Origin: Verrucomicrobiales bacterium
Lineage (GTDB): Bacteria > Verrucomicrobiota > Verrucomicrobiia > Limisphaerales > Palsa-1400
Assembly (NCBI GenBank): GCA_003138485.1
Contig: PLGF01000031.1
Span: 22,984-57,470 of the forward strand
DNA: 34,487 nt
Direction: 5' to 3'
Numbering within the stretch: position 1 is the first letter of the stretch; every line of letters begins with the position of its first letter. Positions 1-7,792 of the stretch are shown piece by piece. A program made the translations under genes and the position numbers. Below the pieces are notes generated by a model, which worked only from the letters and a program-made list of their open reading frames with translations, was not told the origin of the DNA and did not search any database.

Positions 1-19
1 AAGTCATCGCCGGAGCGGG

Positions 20-54
20 CTTGAAACTTTGCGCTACAAAACAGATTTCCGCCC
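20..54 (+). repeat. Partial copy of the GCGCTAC-ended palindromic repeat
   Basis: The stretch around the hexamer GCGCTAC aligns closely, over about 34 bases, with the right end and right flank of the 141-bp repeat found inside the hexosaminidase gene (16690-16723). The shared core is TTG-AA--T-TGCGCTAC-AAA-C-GATTT. Only the end of the element lies in the window; the rest would be to the left of base 1. The similarity is seen directly; that it is the same repeat family is inferred. Confidence 0.45.
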
Positions 55-108
55 CCGTCCAGAGAGGGAAGTTGTAATTCCGCGGGATATGGCGTATTGG
101 ATGCGACC

Positions 109-489
109 ATGCCGACTTATGAATACGTCTGCGCGAAATGCGAGCACCACTTTGAACTCGTTCAACGGATGACCGACAAACCCCTCAAGGTTTGTCCCAA
201 AGAGCTTTGCCACCTCAAACGATGGGGCAAGGGAAAAGTCAAACGGGCGCTCGGGGCGGGCGCGAACCTGATTTTCAAAGGCAGCGGTTTCTATGCCACC
301 GATTACCGCAGCGAAAACTACAAGGCGGGCGCCAAAAAAGAGGCGGGCGCCGTTTCCGGCGGTTCGTCCGGCGGCCCCAAGAAGGAAACCAAAAGCAGCG
401 ACTCCACCGCCGCCAAACCCGCCGTTCCAGCTCCCGCTGCCCGGCCTCCGTCCGCCGCCAGCGGCCCGCCCGAGCCGAAGACCAAATAG
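109..489 (+). CDS. FmdB family zinc-ribbon protein
   Basis: A 126-residue protein opening MPTYEYVCAKC, the usual start of FmdB-type putative regulatory proteins. The N-terminal 65 residues form a zinc ribbon with CAKC near residue 8 and a second cysteine pair. That second pair is spaced CPKELC, two residues wider than the usual CPxC, and is followed by a short insertion. The family signature GSGFYATDYR follows near residue 60. The C-terminal half is a low-complexity Ala/Pro/Lys/Ser tail, typical of the family and probably disordered. I chose the ATG at 109 because the family begins MPTYEY; a TTG at 97 would only add four residues. Family members are thought to be small metal-binding regulatory proteins, but the role here is unknown. 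Confidence 0.85.
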   Translation: MPTYEYVCAKCEHHFELVQRMTDKPLKVCPKELCHLKRWGKGKVKRALGAGANLIFKGSGFYATDYRSENYKAGAKKEAGAVSGGSSGGPKKETKSSDSTAAKPAVPAPAARPPSAASGPPEPKTK

Positions 490-537
490 GGGCGCGTCGC
501 CATTTTGTCACTTTCGTTCCGGGCGGCGCGTGATAAC

Positions 538-1302
538 ATGGCGGCCAGAACCGTGAGAATCATCAGAGAGTTTTTCAGGTTGATTTCGCCGGCGGCGCCG
601 GCGGCGGAGCCGGATTTCATCGAGATCCTTTCCCAGCCCGTGCCCATCCTCTACCGGCGCCACGCGCGGGCGCGCAACTATGTCCTGCGTCTGCGCGCCG
701 ATAAGACGGTCGTGGTGACCATCCCCCGGCACGGCGGCAAGGGATTCGCGCGCGAATTCGTGGCCAGCCGGAAGGCGTGGTTGGAAAAGCAATGGCGCAT
801 CCTCCAAACCCGCCGGAGGCCGCCCCAGGACTTGCGGCCCGGCATGGAAATCCTTCTGCACGGACACGCGGTCGTTCTGGAAGTGCGGCACAATGGGCGC
901 GGATGGGAACTGCGCGCCGGCCCGGAACAAACGCCGCTGTCCGCGCCGGACGGCAACCTGCGCCCCGCCCTGGAACACCATTTGCGCGCGGCGGCCAAGG
1001 CACTTCTGACCGGGCGCGTCGGGCAACTGGCGCGGGAACACGGCGCGAATGTCAATCGCGTGGTCGTCCGCAACCAGAAGAGCCGCTGGGGGTCCTGTTC
1101 CTGCCGCGGAACCATTTCCCTGAACTGGCGCCTCATCCAGTTACCCGAAGCGGTGCGCGACTACATCATCGTCCACGAACTGATGCACCTGCGCCACTTG
1201 AACCATTCCCCCCGGTTCTGGACGGCAGTCGCCAACGCCTGCCCCGATTACCGCGCGGCCGAGGAATGGCTCAAACAGAATTCCGGGCAAGTTGGGTTTT
1301 AG
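538..1302 (+). CDS. YgjP-like (DUF45/SprT-type) zinc metallopeptidase
   Basis: A 254-residue protein with the YgjP/DUF45 architecture. An N-terminal beta-rich region contains RNYVLRLRADKTVVVTIP, and the C-terminal gluzincin-like domain carries KSRWGSCSCRGTISLNWRL followed by HELMHLRHLNHSPRFW. The zinc ligands are predicted to be H213, H217 and H223, with E214 as the general base. These proteins are predicted metal-dependent proteases; a physiological substrate is not established. ATG 538 is preferred over an in-frame TTG at 505, which would add 11 residues with no family match. The gene lies 48 bp after the FmdB-like gene on the same strand, so the two may be cotranscribed. Confidence 0.88.
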   Translation: MAARTVRIIREFFRLISPAAPAAEPDFIEILSQPVPILYRRHARARNYVLRLRADKTVVVTIPRHGGKGFAREFVASRKAWLEKQWRILQTRRRPPQDLRPGMEILLHGHAVVLEVRHNGRGWELRAGPEQTPLSAPDGNLRPALEHHLRAAAKALLTGRVGQLAREHGANVNRVVVRNQKSRWGSCSCRGTISLNWRLIQLPEAVRDYIIVHELMHLRHLNHSPRFWTAVANACPDYRAAEEWLKQNSGQVGF

Positions 1303-1423
1303 GAATTGGGAAAACCCTTCCCTCGTAATCATGGATCAATAATGAAAGAATCTCCAACTCGTCTCCTTGCGAAGTCCCCGGTTTGGCATCCATAAGGAGG
1401 TGGAAATAAATTAAGGTAGCAAG

Positions 1424-1768
1424 ATGACGCGGGGATTTTGGCGGCTGGCAAGGCAGCCCGCGAAAGCGGGCAGCTCTTATCTGTTCTCACCCGAGCAAGG
1501 CGCAGAAACGACAGGGGTGTTGGGGAAGCCGTTTGAAGAGGTGAATCGCTGGTTGGATGAGTTTGCGGGCCAGCCTCCCGACGGGATGCGCCACCGCAAG
1601 CTGCGCCATCACCTTGCAGGCATTGAGCAGGCGCGCAAACTTTGGGGCGACCAAGCGGCCGCGGCGGCGCGGTTGCACATCAGTGCTGATTTGAAACAGG
1701 AAGGGTGGACCGAAGACCAGCCCTTTCCACGGGACGAAGAGCATTACAGGCGAATGGGGTTGTTCTGA
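1424..1768 (+). CDS. Small conserved hypothetical protein
   Basis: A 114-residue reading frame whose C-terminal 80 residues look like a real, charged, helical protein (KPFEEVNRWLDEFAG, MRHRKLRHHLAGIEQAR, PRDEEHYRRMGLF). It resembles small uncharacterised proteins with a conserved HRxxRHH pattern, DUF6915-like in my recollection, with no known function. The first ~28 residues look unlike the rest and contain a GCCCGC-gaaa-GCGGGC hairpin (1456-1471), so the true start may be an alternative codon closer to residue 30. A strong AAGGAGG lies at 1394-1400, some 23 bases before the ATG, too far to be an ideal ribosome site. It stands alone between the YgjP-like gene and the twin-HMA gene. Confidence 0.6.
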   Translation: MTRGFWRLARQPAKAGSSYLFSPEQGAETTGVLGKPFEEVNRWLDEFAGQPPDGMRHRKLRHHLAGIEQARKLWGDQAAAAARLHISADLKQEGWTEDQPFPRDEEHYRRMGLF

Positions 1769-1897
1769 GCCGTCTATGCAATTGACCGTCTCTTTGTCCA
1801 TTGGAGTTGGTTCATTAGGTTTGATTCCATGGCGGCTGGCTGGGATTAAAGTGGGCGGCGGCGGAAATGGCCGAAAGGAGATGGCCCGGTTCACCTG

Positions 1898-1925
1898 GTC
1901 AAGGTCAGTCAAGGTCAGTCAAGGT
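1898..1925 (+). repeat. Tandem 10-bp repeat (AAGGTCAGTC)
   Basis: Two perfect copies of AAGGTCAGTC at 1901-1920, preceded by a partial GTC and followed by AAGGT, giving about 2.8 units of exactly 10 bp in the spacer before the twin-HMA gene. An 83-codon frame runs through it but has no protein-like features. Ten bases is about one helical turn. Confidence 0.7.
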
Positions 1926-2063
1926 GGAATTCCAGGCAGACCCGCCAAAGGGTGTGAATCTATTTTTGCCCTTGACGGCAGGGGGATGTTGTGGTTTTGT
2001 GGGGACCGTGGCTGCTGTATTCCTTGAATGTGCCAAGATCAATTGAAGTTTGAGTTTTCCATT

Positions 2064-2585
2064 ATGAAATCACTGTTTTTGTCCATCATCGCCGCGGCCG
2101 CCCTGGCCCAACTGGCCCAGGCCGCCGACGTCACTGTCAATCTCACCAAGGTCCATCTTTGCTGCGATAAATGCGTAACCGGTGTCGAAAAGGCCGTGTC
2201 CGCCGTGGATGGCGTCACGACCGCCATCGACAAAACCAAAGGCACCGTTGCCATCACCGCCCCGGATATTGGCGCGGCGCAGAAGGCGGTCGATGCCCTG
2301 ACCAAGGCCGGCTATTTCGCCGAGACCAGCGATGCGGGCATCAAGATTGACGCCAGCACCGGCGCCAAAGGGGCCAAGGTGCAATCGCTCAAAGTCGAAG
2401 GCGTTCACCTGTGCTGCCCATCGTGCGTTAAAGCGGTCCACAAAGCCGTCATGGGGGTGCCCGGAGTCACGGGCGAAAACTCCGAGAAGGGGGCGAAATC
2501 CTTTGTGGTGACGGGCGATTTCACGGACTCGGATGTCTTTGCCGCGCTGCAAAAGGCCGGGCTGACCGGCAAAGCAGGCGAATAA
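2064..2585 (+). CDS. Exported twin HMA-like protein with CCxxC motifs
   Basis: A 173-residue protein with a cleavable signal peptide (MKSLFLSIIAAAALAQLAQA, cut probable after residue 20). Two ferredoxin-like heavy-metal-associated repeats follow. The first starts at VTVNLTKVHLCCDKC (cysteines 33, 34, 37) and the second at VQSLKVEGVHLCCPSC (cysteines 117, 118, 121). Each continues with the HMA-like helix (VTGVEKAVSAVDGV; VKAVHKAVMGVPGV). Canonical HMA domains carry MxCxxC; here each site is HLCCxxC, so three cysteines per site are available. It probably binds a soft metal (copper or similar) or acts in thiol chemistry in the periplasm. The ATG at 2064 is chosen because it begins the signal peptide; an upstream in-frame start at 2028 is not supported. 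It converges with argS with only 4 bp between the stops. Confidence 0.8.
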   Translation: MKSLFLSIIAAAALAQLAQAADVTVNLTKVHLCCDKCVTGVEKAVSAVDGVTTAIDKTKGTVAITAPDIGAAQKAVDALTKAGYFAETSDAGIKIDASTGAKGAKVQSLKVEGVHLCCPSCVKAVHKAVMGVPGVTGENSEKGAKSFVVTGDFTDSDVFAALQKAGLTGKAGE

Positions 2586-2589
2586 GGGA

Positions 2590-4323
2590 TTACATTTGCT
2601 CTACGGTGTCGATGCCCAGGACCTCCAGGCCCTGCTGGAGCACGCGGGCGGTCAAATCGCACAGGGCCAGGCGCGTGGCGCGCTCGGCCCCTTCGGCTTT
2701 GAGAACGGGGCAATTTTCGTAGAAGCGCGCGAAATGCCCGGCCAATTCGTATAGATAGGCGCACAGAAAATTCGGCCGGTAATCCTCCGCCGCCCCATCC
2801 AGCGCCAGCCCGAAATTCAGCAGATGCCGCGCCAGCGCCGCTTCCTCGGGCGCGGCGATGACAAACTCCGCGCCGCCGCCCGCCTGGAAATCTTCCCCGC
2901 CTTTGCGGAAAATGCTCCGCACGCGCGCGTAGGCATAAAGCAGGTAAGGGGCGGTGTTGCCTTGCAGCGAGAGCATCCGGTCCCAACTGAAGACGTAATC
3001 GCTCTGCCGGTTCTGCGACAGGTCGCCGTATTTGATTGAGCCAAGGCCCACGGCGCGGGCGATGTCCCGCCGCTGGCCCTCGGGGAGTTCGGGGTTCTTT
3101 TCGGTGACGACTTTGAGCGCCCGCTCCTCCGCTTCGTCCAGCAAATCCTCCAGGCGCACGGTGTCGCCGGCGCGCGTCTTGAACGGCTTGCCGTCCTCGC
3201 CCAGAATGGAGCCGAACCAGACGTGGGCGAGTTTGACGCGCGCTTCGGGATGCCAGCGCCGGAAGATGGCGAAGAGCTGCTGAAAATGGAGCTGCTGCGG
3301 CGCGCCTGTCACATAGATTATCTCGCCGGGCGCGGCGCCCCACGACCCGCCTTCCCAGCGGAAAAGGAGCGTGGCAAGATCGGTCGTGGCGTAATTGAAA
3401 CCGCCGTCGCTTTTGCGCACCAGGGCGGGATGATCCTTCAATTCGGGAACGTCGCGGAAGAAGACCGCCATCGCCCCTTCGCTCGGTTCGGCGATGCCGC
3501 GCGCGGCCAGGTCCTCGACGACGGATTTGAGCCGGGGGTTGTAGTAGCTTTCGCCCAGGCGATAATCAAACTTCACGCCCAGCCGCGAATAGACCCGCTC
3601 GAACTGCGACTCCGACAGCGCGATCATCTCGCGCCAGAGACGGAGGTTCTCAGCGTCGCCGCTTTGCAATTTGACCAGTTCCTGGCGGGCGCGCTCCAAA
3701 ACCCGCGGATCGGTTTCGCACTCGGAGTTGACCCATTTGTAAAGCCGCTCCATTTCCGCGATGGGATCGGCGCGCAGTTTCTCCGCGTCCAGACCCGACT
3801 TCCAGCCGACAATCAATTTGCCAAACTGCGTGCCCCAATCGCCGATGTGGTTATCGGTGATCACCCGATGGCCCAGCAGGCGCAGCAGCCGCGCCAGTGC
3901 GTCGCCCAAAATCGTGGAGCGGATGTGGCCGACGTGCATGGGCTTGGCGACGTTGGGCGAACTGAAGTCGATCACCACGGCGCGCGGGTTGGCGCTCTTT
4001 TGAAAGAACAAATCCCCGCCGCCGGCCGCCTGGCGTAGGGCGGTGGCAAGCGCGGCGGGTTTGAGGCGGAAATTCAGGAAACCCGCGCCGGCCACTTGCA
4101 CCGGTTCGCACCAGGCGGCGATGTCCAGCCGTGCCGCCACGTCTGCCGCCAATTGGCGCGGGTTCATCTTGCGGGCCTTGGCCAGAGACATCAGGGCGTT
4201 GGTTTGGTAATCGCCGAATTTCGGATCGGGGCACGGCCGGACCAGGACGCCGCTGGTGTCCGCTTCGGGCAACACCGCCGCGAGGGCCTGTTGCAGTTTT
4301 TGTTCGAGGATTTTGTGGAGCAC
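2590..4323 (-). CDS. argS: Arginyl-tRNA synthetase
   Basis: A 577-residue class I aminoacyl-tRNA synthetase that charges tRNA-Arg in the cytoplasm. In order it shows the N-terminal ArgRS domain with FGDYQTNALMSLAK near residue 37; the catalytic core with DFSSPNVAKPMHVGHIRSTI, whose HVGH at residues 130-133 is the HIGH signature; NHIGDWGTQFG; FNYATTDLATLLFRWE; YVTGAPQQLHFQQLF; the degenerate KMSK-loop region GEDGKPFKTRAGD, normal for ArgRS; and a C-terminal anticodon-binding domain with LLYAYARVRSI. Length is normal for the family. It is the last gene of a five-gene minus-strand run and follows the EIIA gene by 24 bp. Confidence 0.97.
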   Translation of the reverse strand: MLHKILEQKLQQALAAVLPEADTSGVLVRPCPDPKFGDYQTNALMSLAKARKMNPRQLAADVAARLDIAAWCEPVQVAGAGFLNFRLKPAALATALRQAAGGGDLFFQKSANPRAVVIDFSSPNVAKPMHVGHIRSTILGDALARLLRLLGHRVITDNHIGDWGTQFGKLIVGWKSGLDAEKLRADPIAEMERLYKWVNSECETDPRVLERARQELVKLQSGDAENLRLWREMIALSESQFERVYSRLGVKFDYRLGESYYNPRLKSVVEDLAARGIAEPSEGAMAVFFRDVPELKDHPALVRKSDGGFNYATTDLATLLFRWEGGSWGAAPGEIIYVTGAPQQLHFQQLFAIFRRWHPEARVKLAHVWFGSILGEDGKPFKTRAGDTVRLEDLLDEAEERALKVVTEKNPELPEGQRRDIARAVGLGSIKYGDLSQNRQSDYVFSWDRMLSLQGNTAPYLLYAYARVRSIFRKGGEDFQAGGGAEFVIAAPEEAALARHLLNFGLALDGAAEDYRPNFLCAYLYELAGHFARFYENCPVLKAEGAERATRLALCDLTARVLQQGLEVLGIDTVEQM

Positions 4324-4347
4324 AGCGGGAAAGGCCCCAGGACCGGA

Positions 4348-4830
4348 CTATTTCTGCGCCGAATACTTCTTGATAATTTCGTACATGGCGGCGGCATCGG
4401 CGGCCTGCTCAAGCTCCTGTCGAAATTCCTTGATGTGAAGAAGCTTGGCGATATTGGCCAGGGTGTGGAGATGTTTTTGGAACTGGCCTTGCGGCACCAG
4501 GAAGAGCATGACCAGATTGACGGGTTGATTATCCAGCGCGTCAAAGTCGATCCCGGTGATCGAGCGGCCCATCGCCCCGACGACTTCCTGGATCAAATCG
4601 GTCGAGGCATGGGGGATGCCGATTCCAAAGCCGATGCCGGTGCTCATGGACGATTCGCGCTTCTTGACGACGGCGATGATGGCGTCGCGGTCTTGGGGCC
4701 GGATGCGTGCGTTGCTGACCAGATTCTGGATCAACTCATCGATGGCATCCCAGCGATTGGCTGATTTCAGATCGGGGACGATCGTTTCCAAACTCAAAAT
4801 GTCGCCAAGATTCATAAAGCGCCGGAGCAT
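4348..4830 (-). CDS. PTS EIIA-type (PtsN-like) phosphoacceptor protein
   Basis: A 160-residue single-domain EIIA of the fructose/nitrogen type. The phosphoacceptor histidine lies in GIGFGIGIPHAST near residue 76, and the flanking LDNQPVNLVMLFLVP and HLHTLANIAKLL stretches match PTS_EIIA_2. No EIIB or EIIC gene is adjacent, so a regulatory PTS-Ntr-like role is more likely than sugar transport. The ATG at 4830 has a GAGG ribosome-site match about 7 bases upstream on the coding strand; the ATG at 4815 (MNLGDIL) is an alternative that fits family N-termini but lacks such a site. It sits between the isomerase gene and argS in a minus-strand operon. Confidence 0.88.
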   Translation of the reverse strand: MLRRFMNLGDILSLETIVPDLKSANRWDAIDELIQNLVSNARIRPQDRDAIIAVVKKRESSMSTGIGFGIGIPHASTDLIQEVVGAMGRSITGIDFDALDNQPVNLVMLFLVPQGQFQKHLHTLANIAKLLHIKEFRQELEQAADAAAMYEIIKKYSAQK

Positions 4831-4879
4831 TTCGCCTCATTCCGGCCTGTATTTCAAGCGCAATTATGCTTTTCTTGAA

Positions 4880-5911
4880 TTAAGCCCCCATTCCCTCTTC
4901 AAATGAGCCGGCGGCGACGTTGAAGCAGAGGTTGTCGCGGACGTAGGCGATGCCGTTGGCGCTGGTCTGGTCGAGGTCCCGGTAGGCGCTCTCGGCTTCG
5001 ACAACGAGCGGGGCGGTCTTGGTCTTCATCGCGGCGCAATAGCGTTGCGGGTAGCCGATGTGTATGAGCAACTCCGCGTAGCGGGTCATGTTCAGGTCGC
5101 CGCTGGCAATATCGACAAATTGCATGGCGCGCTTCTGCCAGCCGCCCTCCATCATCCGCAAAGGCAGGCCGGGCCGGACGACGTAATTTTTCACATGACA
5201 GGCGATGACGCGCGGCGCCACTTTCAAAAAGCGGGTTTCCCAACTCTCCCCTTCCCAGCAATGGGACGGATCGGCGTTGACGGTCAGGCATTTGTCTGCG
5301 TCGCAGGCGGCGACCAGCGCGTTGAAATCGTCCGCGCAAAACGCGGCGGTGCCGGGATGAATCTCGTGGGCCAGGAAGAGGCCCAGCTTGTTGGCGTGCG
5401 CGCGGATTTTGGCCGTTTTCTTCACGAACCGTTCCCGCCCCGCTTTGGCCAGATCGTAGTCCCCGCCCTTCCAGAATCCCCAAGGATAGCCCGTCGCCAT
5501 CTCCCAGCCGAAGGCGACGCCCCAAAACATGGGAATGATGCGCGCCTCAAGCGCCGCCGCCAGGTCCAGCAGACGCAAAATGTAAGTTTCGCTCCATTTC
5601 TCGATTTCACCGGCGGATTTCCTGGCGACTTCCGGCGGCAGGAACGGACGGACGGTCGGGCTTTCCGTCCACGCCGTCGTATGCACCCAGAAGGGGCAAT
5701 GAGCCGAGATGCCATCCAGGGACATTCCGCGATCGGCGAATGCGGCGCGGATTTCCGCGGGCTTTTTGAATTTGTCGCCCTCCTGGAGCATGTAATTGGA
5801 AGGCTGAGCGCCGGTCGCGCCGGAGGCCTTGGCATAGTCCAGAAAAGCGGGAAGTGATTTGGCGCCGTGCTGGGCGCCTTCGACGCTGGGATGAAAACAT
5901 TTGTCGGGCAT
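4880..5911 (-). CDS. Sugar phosphate isomerase/epimerase-like TIM barrel
   Basis: A 343-residue protein of the AP-endonuclease-family-2/xylose-isomerase-like TIM-barrel group. Likely metal ligands sit in HEIHPGT (Glu), NADPSHCWEGES (Asp and His) and IACHVKNYVV (His), with a final acidic site at VVEAESAYRD. No signal peptide is present, so it is cytoplasmic. Members isomerise or epimerise free or phosphorylated sugars and inositols; the substrate cannot be told from sequence. It lies 57 bp after rmuC and 49 bp before the EIIA gene, all on the minus strand. The name is given at superfamily level only. Confidence 0.85.
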   Translation of the reverse strand: MPDKCFHPSVEGAQHGAKSLPAFLDYAKASGATGAQPSNYMLQEGDKFKKPAEIRAAFADRGMSLDGISAHCPFWVHTTAWTESPTVRPFLPPEVARKSAGEIEKWSETYILRLLDLAAALEARIIPMFWGVAFGWEMATGYPWGFWKGGDYDLAKAGRERFVKKTAKIRAHANKLGLFLAHEIHPGTAAFCADDFNALVAACDADKCLTVNADPSHCWEGESWETRFLKVAPRVIACHVKNYVVRPGLPLRMMEGGWQKRAMQFVDIASGDLNMTRYAELLIHIGYPQRYCAAMKTKTAPLVVEAESAYRDLDQTSANGIAYVRDNLCFNVAAGSFEEGMGA

Positions 5912-5968
5912 ATAATTGAGCCGATATTTAACAACCCATGACAGATTTTCAATGACAAATTTTCAATC

Positions 5969-7339
5969 TCAACCCGAGGGCAGGCGCAGCGTTCCTTCCA
6001 ACGGGGCGATCTCGGCCAGGCCGCGGACGGGCGCGCCTCCGCCCAGTTTCGCCAGTTTTTCGCCGGCGGGCCGGACCATCCGCTCATAACTGCCCAAGGC
6101 GTCGTTGTAGGCGGCGTTGGCGCGCTCCAGGCCGGCGCGGATTTTCTCGAAATGCTCGCTGAATTTGGCCACGCGATTGAACAACTCCTGCGCCGCCGCG
6201 GCGATTTCCCGCGCGTTCTCTGTCTGCGCGTGCTGCTGCCAACTGACGCTCACCGCGCGCAACAGGGCGATCAGCGACGCCGGCGTGGCCAGCATGATCT
6301 GGCGTTGGGCGGCCCACACGATCAATTCGTGGTCCGCTTCCAGCGCGGCGCTGAAGAGGGATTCGGCGGGCAGGAACAAGACCACGTAATCCAGCGCGTT
6401 GGGGAACTGCGCGGGATAATCCTTGCGGGCCAGGTCCCTGATCGTGTCCTTGAGTTTGGCGGCGTGGCTGTTGAGGGCCTGGGCGCGCGCCGCCGGATCG
6501 GCGGCGTCGATGGCGCGCAAGAAATCCAGATCGGGAACTTTCGCATCCACGATGATCACCCGGTTGCCCGGCAAATGCACCAGCAGGTCCGGTTTCTTGT
6601 CGTCGGACTGTGTTTGCTCGCTGAAATCGCAATGGGGGCTGAGGCCGGCCGCTTCGACGACCCGCCGCAATGTTTCCTCGCCCCAGCGCCCCCGGGCCTG
6701 GTTGGAACTGAGAACCCTGCGCAGGGCCAATGTCTCGCTGGAAAGCGTCTGGCTGTTTTGTGCCAGGCCTTCCAGTTGCTTCCTGACTTCGCCCAAAACG
6801 GCGGCCTGGCTCGTTTCGCTTTGCTGCAAACGGCGCTGGTAGCTTTCCAACTGTTCTTTCAACGGCTGGACCATGGTGGCTATGGCTTCCTGACGCTGCG
6901 TCAAATCACCTTTGGCCGTGGCCTGGAATTTCGCGAAGGTTTCGTTGGCCAGTTGCAGGAATTGCGGGGCGCTTTGCCGCAAGGCGTCCGCGCTGAGCGC
7001 CTTGAACGCGTCGCGCAGGTCCGCCAGCGCTTTCTCCTGGGCTTCCTTGGCGGCTCGAAGATTGGCCGTGTGCAGTTCGCGGCTTTCGGCCAGCATCCGC
7101 TCCGCCGCCTCCTGGCCGGCCTTGGCGCCGGCCAGCGCGCCGGCCTGCGCCGATGCCTGCTCCCGGCTGGCGGCCAGTTCCTTCTCCCGCTGCTGCAACT
7201 GCTGGCGCAGTTCATCTTCCAACCGGCGGTCCGGTTCCGGGACAGGGCTTTTCTTGAAAAGAAAAACAATGGCCCCGCCCAGCAATCCGCCTGCGACAAA
7301 CGAGACCAGATGCGCGGCTTCCAGCGGCACAAAATTCAA
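5969..7339 (-). CDS. rmuC: RmuC family protein
   Basis: A 456-residue RmuC-type protein. It has an N-terminal membrane anchor (residues ~8-27, LVSFVAGGLLGGAIVFLF), a long coiled coil rich in Gln/Glu/Ala (~40-200), then the PD-(D/E)xK-like nuclease core with RGRWGEETLRRVVEAAG, KKPDLLVHLPGNRVIIVDAK and DYVVLFLPAESLFSAAL. RmuC limits recombination at inverted repeats in E. coli, and the family is linked to phage defence; its biochemistry is not fully settled. The start is the TTG at 7339, which overlaps the ridA stop as TTGA, implying translational coupling. No ATG is available before residue ~170, and a GTG four codons in is the only near alternative. Confidence 0.93.
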   Translation of the reverse strand: MNFVPLEAAHLVSFVAGGLLGGAIVFLFKKSPVPEPDRRLEDELRQQLQQREKELAASREQASAQAGALAGAKAGQEAAERMLAESRELHTANLRAAKEAQEKALADLRDAFKALSADALRQSAPQFLQLANETFAKFQATAKGDLTQRQEAIATMVQPLKEQLESYQRRLQQSETSQAAVLGEVRKQLEGLAQNSQTLSSETLALRRVLSSNQARGRWGEETLRRVVEAAGLSPHCDFSEQTQSDDKKPDLLVHLPGNRVIIVDAKVPDLDFLRAIDAADPAARAQALNSHAAKLKDTIRDLARKDYPAQFPNALDYVVLFLPAESLFSAALEADHELIVWAAQRQIMLATPASLIALLRAVSVSWQQHAQTENAREIAAAAQELFNRVAKFSEHFEKIRAGLERANAAYNDALGSYERMVRPAGEKLAKLGGGAPVRGLAEIAPLEGTLRLPSG

Positions 7340-7716
7340 TAGTGGGCTATAGCCTCGATTTCAACCTGCGCGCCCCGCGGCAGCGCGGCGACTTGCACGG
7401 TGCTCCGCGCCGGCGCGTTCCCCGTGAAGAAGCGCGCGTACACTTCGTTCATCCTGGAAAAATCTGCCAGGTTCGTCATGAAAACCGTCGTCTTGACAAC
7501 GTTCTCCAGTGTCAGACCCTGGTCTTCCACCAGAAGCCGGACGTTTTCCAGCGCCCGCTCGGTTTGCGCGCCAATGTCTTCGCCGGCCAGTTGGCCCGTT
7601 TCCGGAACGACGGGGATTTGCCCGGAGCAGAACAGCAACTCGCCCACGCGCACTCCGTGATTGTAAGGGCCGATGGCCGCCGCGGCATTGGCCGGCTTGA
7701 TGATGGTCTTGGTCAT
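7336..7716 (-). CDS. RidA family enamine/imine deaminase
   Basis: A 126-residue Rid/YjgF/UK114 protein. It contains IGPYNHGVRVGELLFCSGQIP, FMTNLADFSRMNEVYARFF and the C-terminal signature ARSTVQVAALPRGAQVEIEA, with the conserved arginine in PARSTV that binds the carboxylate of the substrate. RidA hydrolyses reactive 2-aminoacrylate and related imines made by PLP enzymes, releasing 2-keto acids and ammonia. It is the first gene of the minus-strand run and overlaps rmuC by 4 bp. Its promoter must lie in the 76 bp shared with the divergent aroD gene. Confidence 0.95.
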   Translation of the reverse strand: MTKTIIKPANAAAAIGPYNHGVRVGELLFCSGQIPVVPETGQLAGEDIGAQTERALENVRLLVEDQGLTLENVVKTTVFMTNLADFSRMNEVYARFFTGNAPARSTVQVAALPRGAQVEIEAIAHY

Positions 7717-7734
7717 AGCGAGGGTGAGCTTAGG

Positions 7735-7762
7735 GTTTCAAGTTCAAGGTTTAAAGTTTTTT
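7735..7762 (+). repeat. Degenerate 7-bp tandem repeat
   Basis: Four consecutive heptamers GTTTCAA, GTTCAAG, GTTTAAA, GTTTTTT occupy the short divergent spacer between ridA and aroD. The period of seven is clear although the units are degenerate. Being in the only promoter space for both genes, it may overlap a promoter or simply be an A/T-rich repeat relic. Confidence 0.5.
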
Positions 7763-7792
7763 TCGCCGCCAGGATGCGGTAGGGTTCGCGCG

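Noticed and set aside
1776-2027. 83-codon frame before the twin-HMA gene
   Set aside because: It runs through the AAGGTCAGTC tandem repeat and has Gly/Arg-rich random-looking composition.
6152-7342. 396-codon plus-strand open frame opposite rmuC
   Set aside because: It is a shadow of rmuC; the composition is Arg/Gln/Leu-rich and no family pattern is visible.
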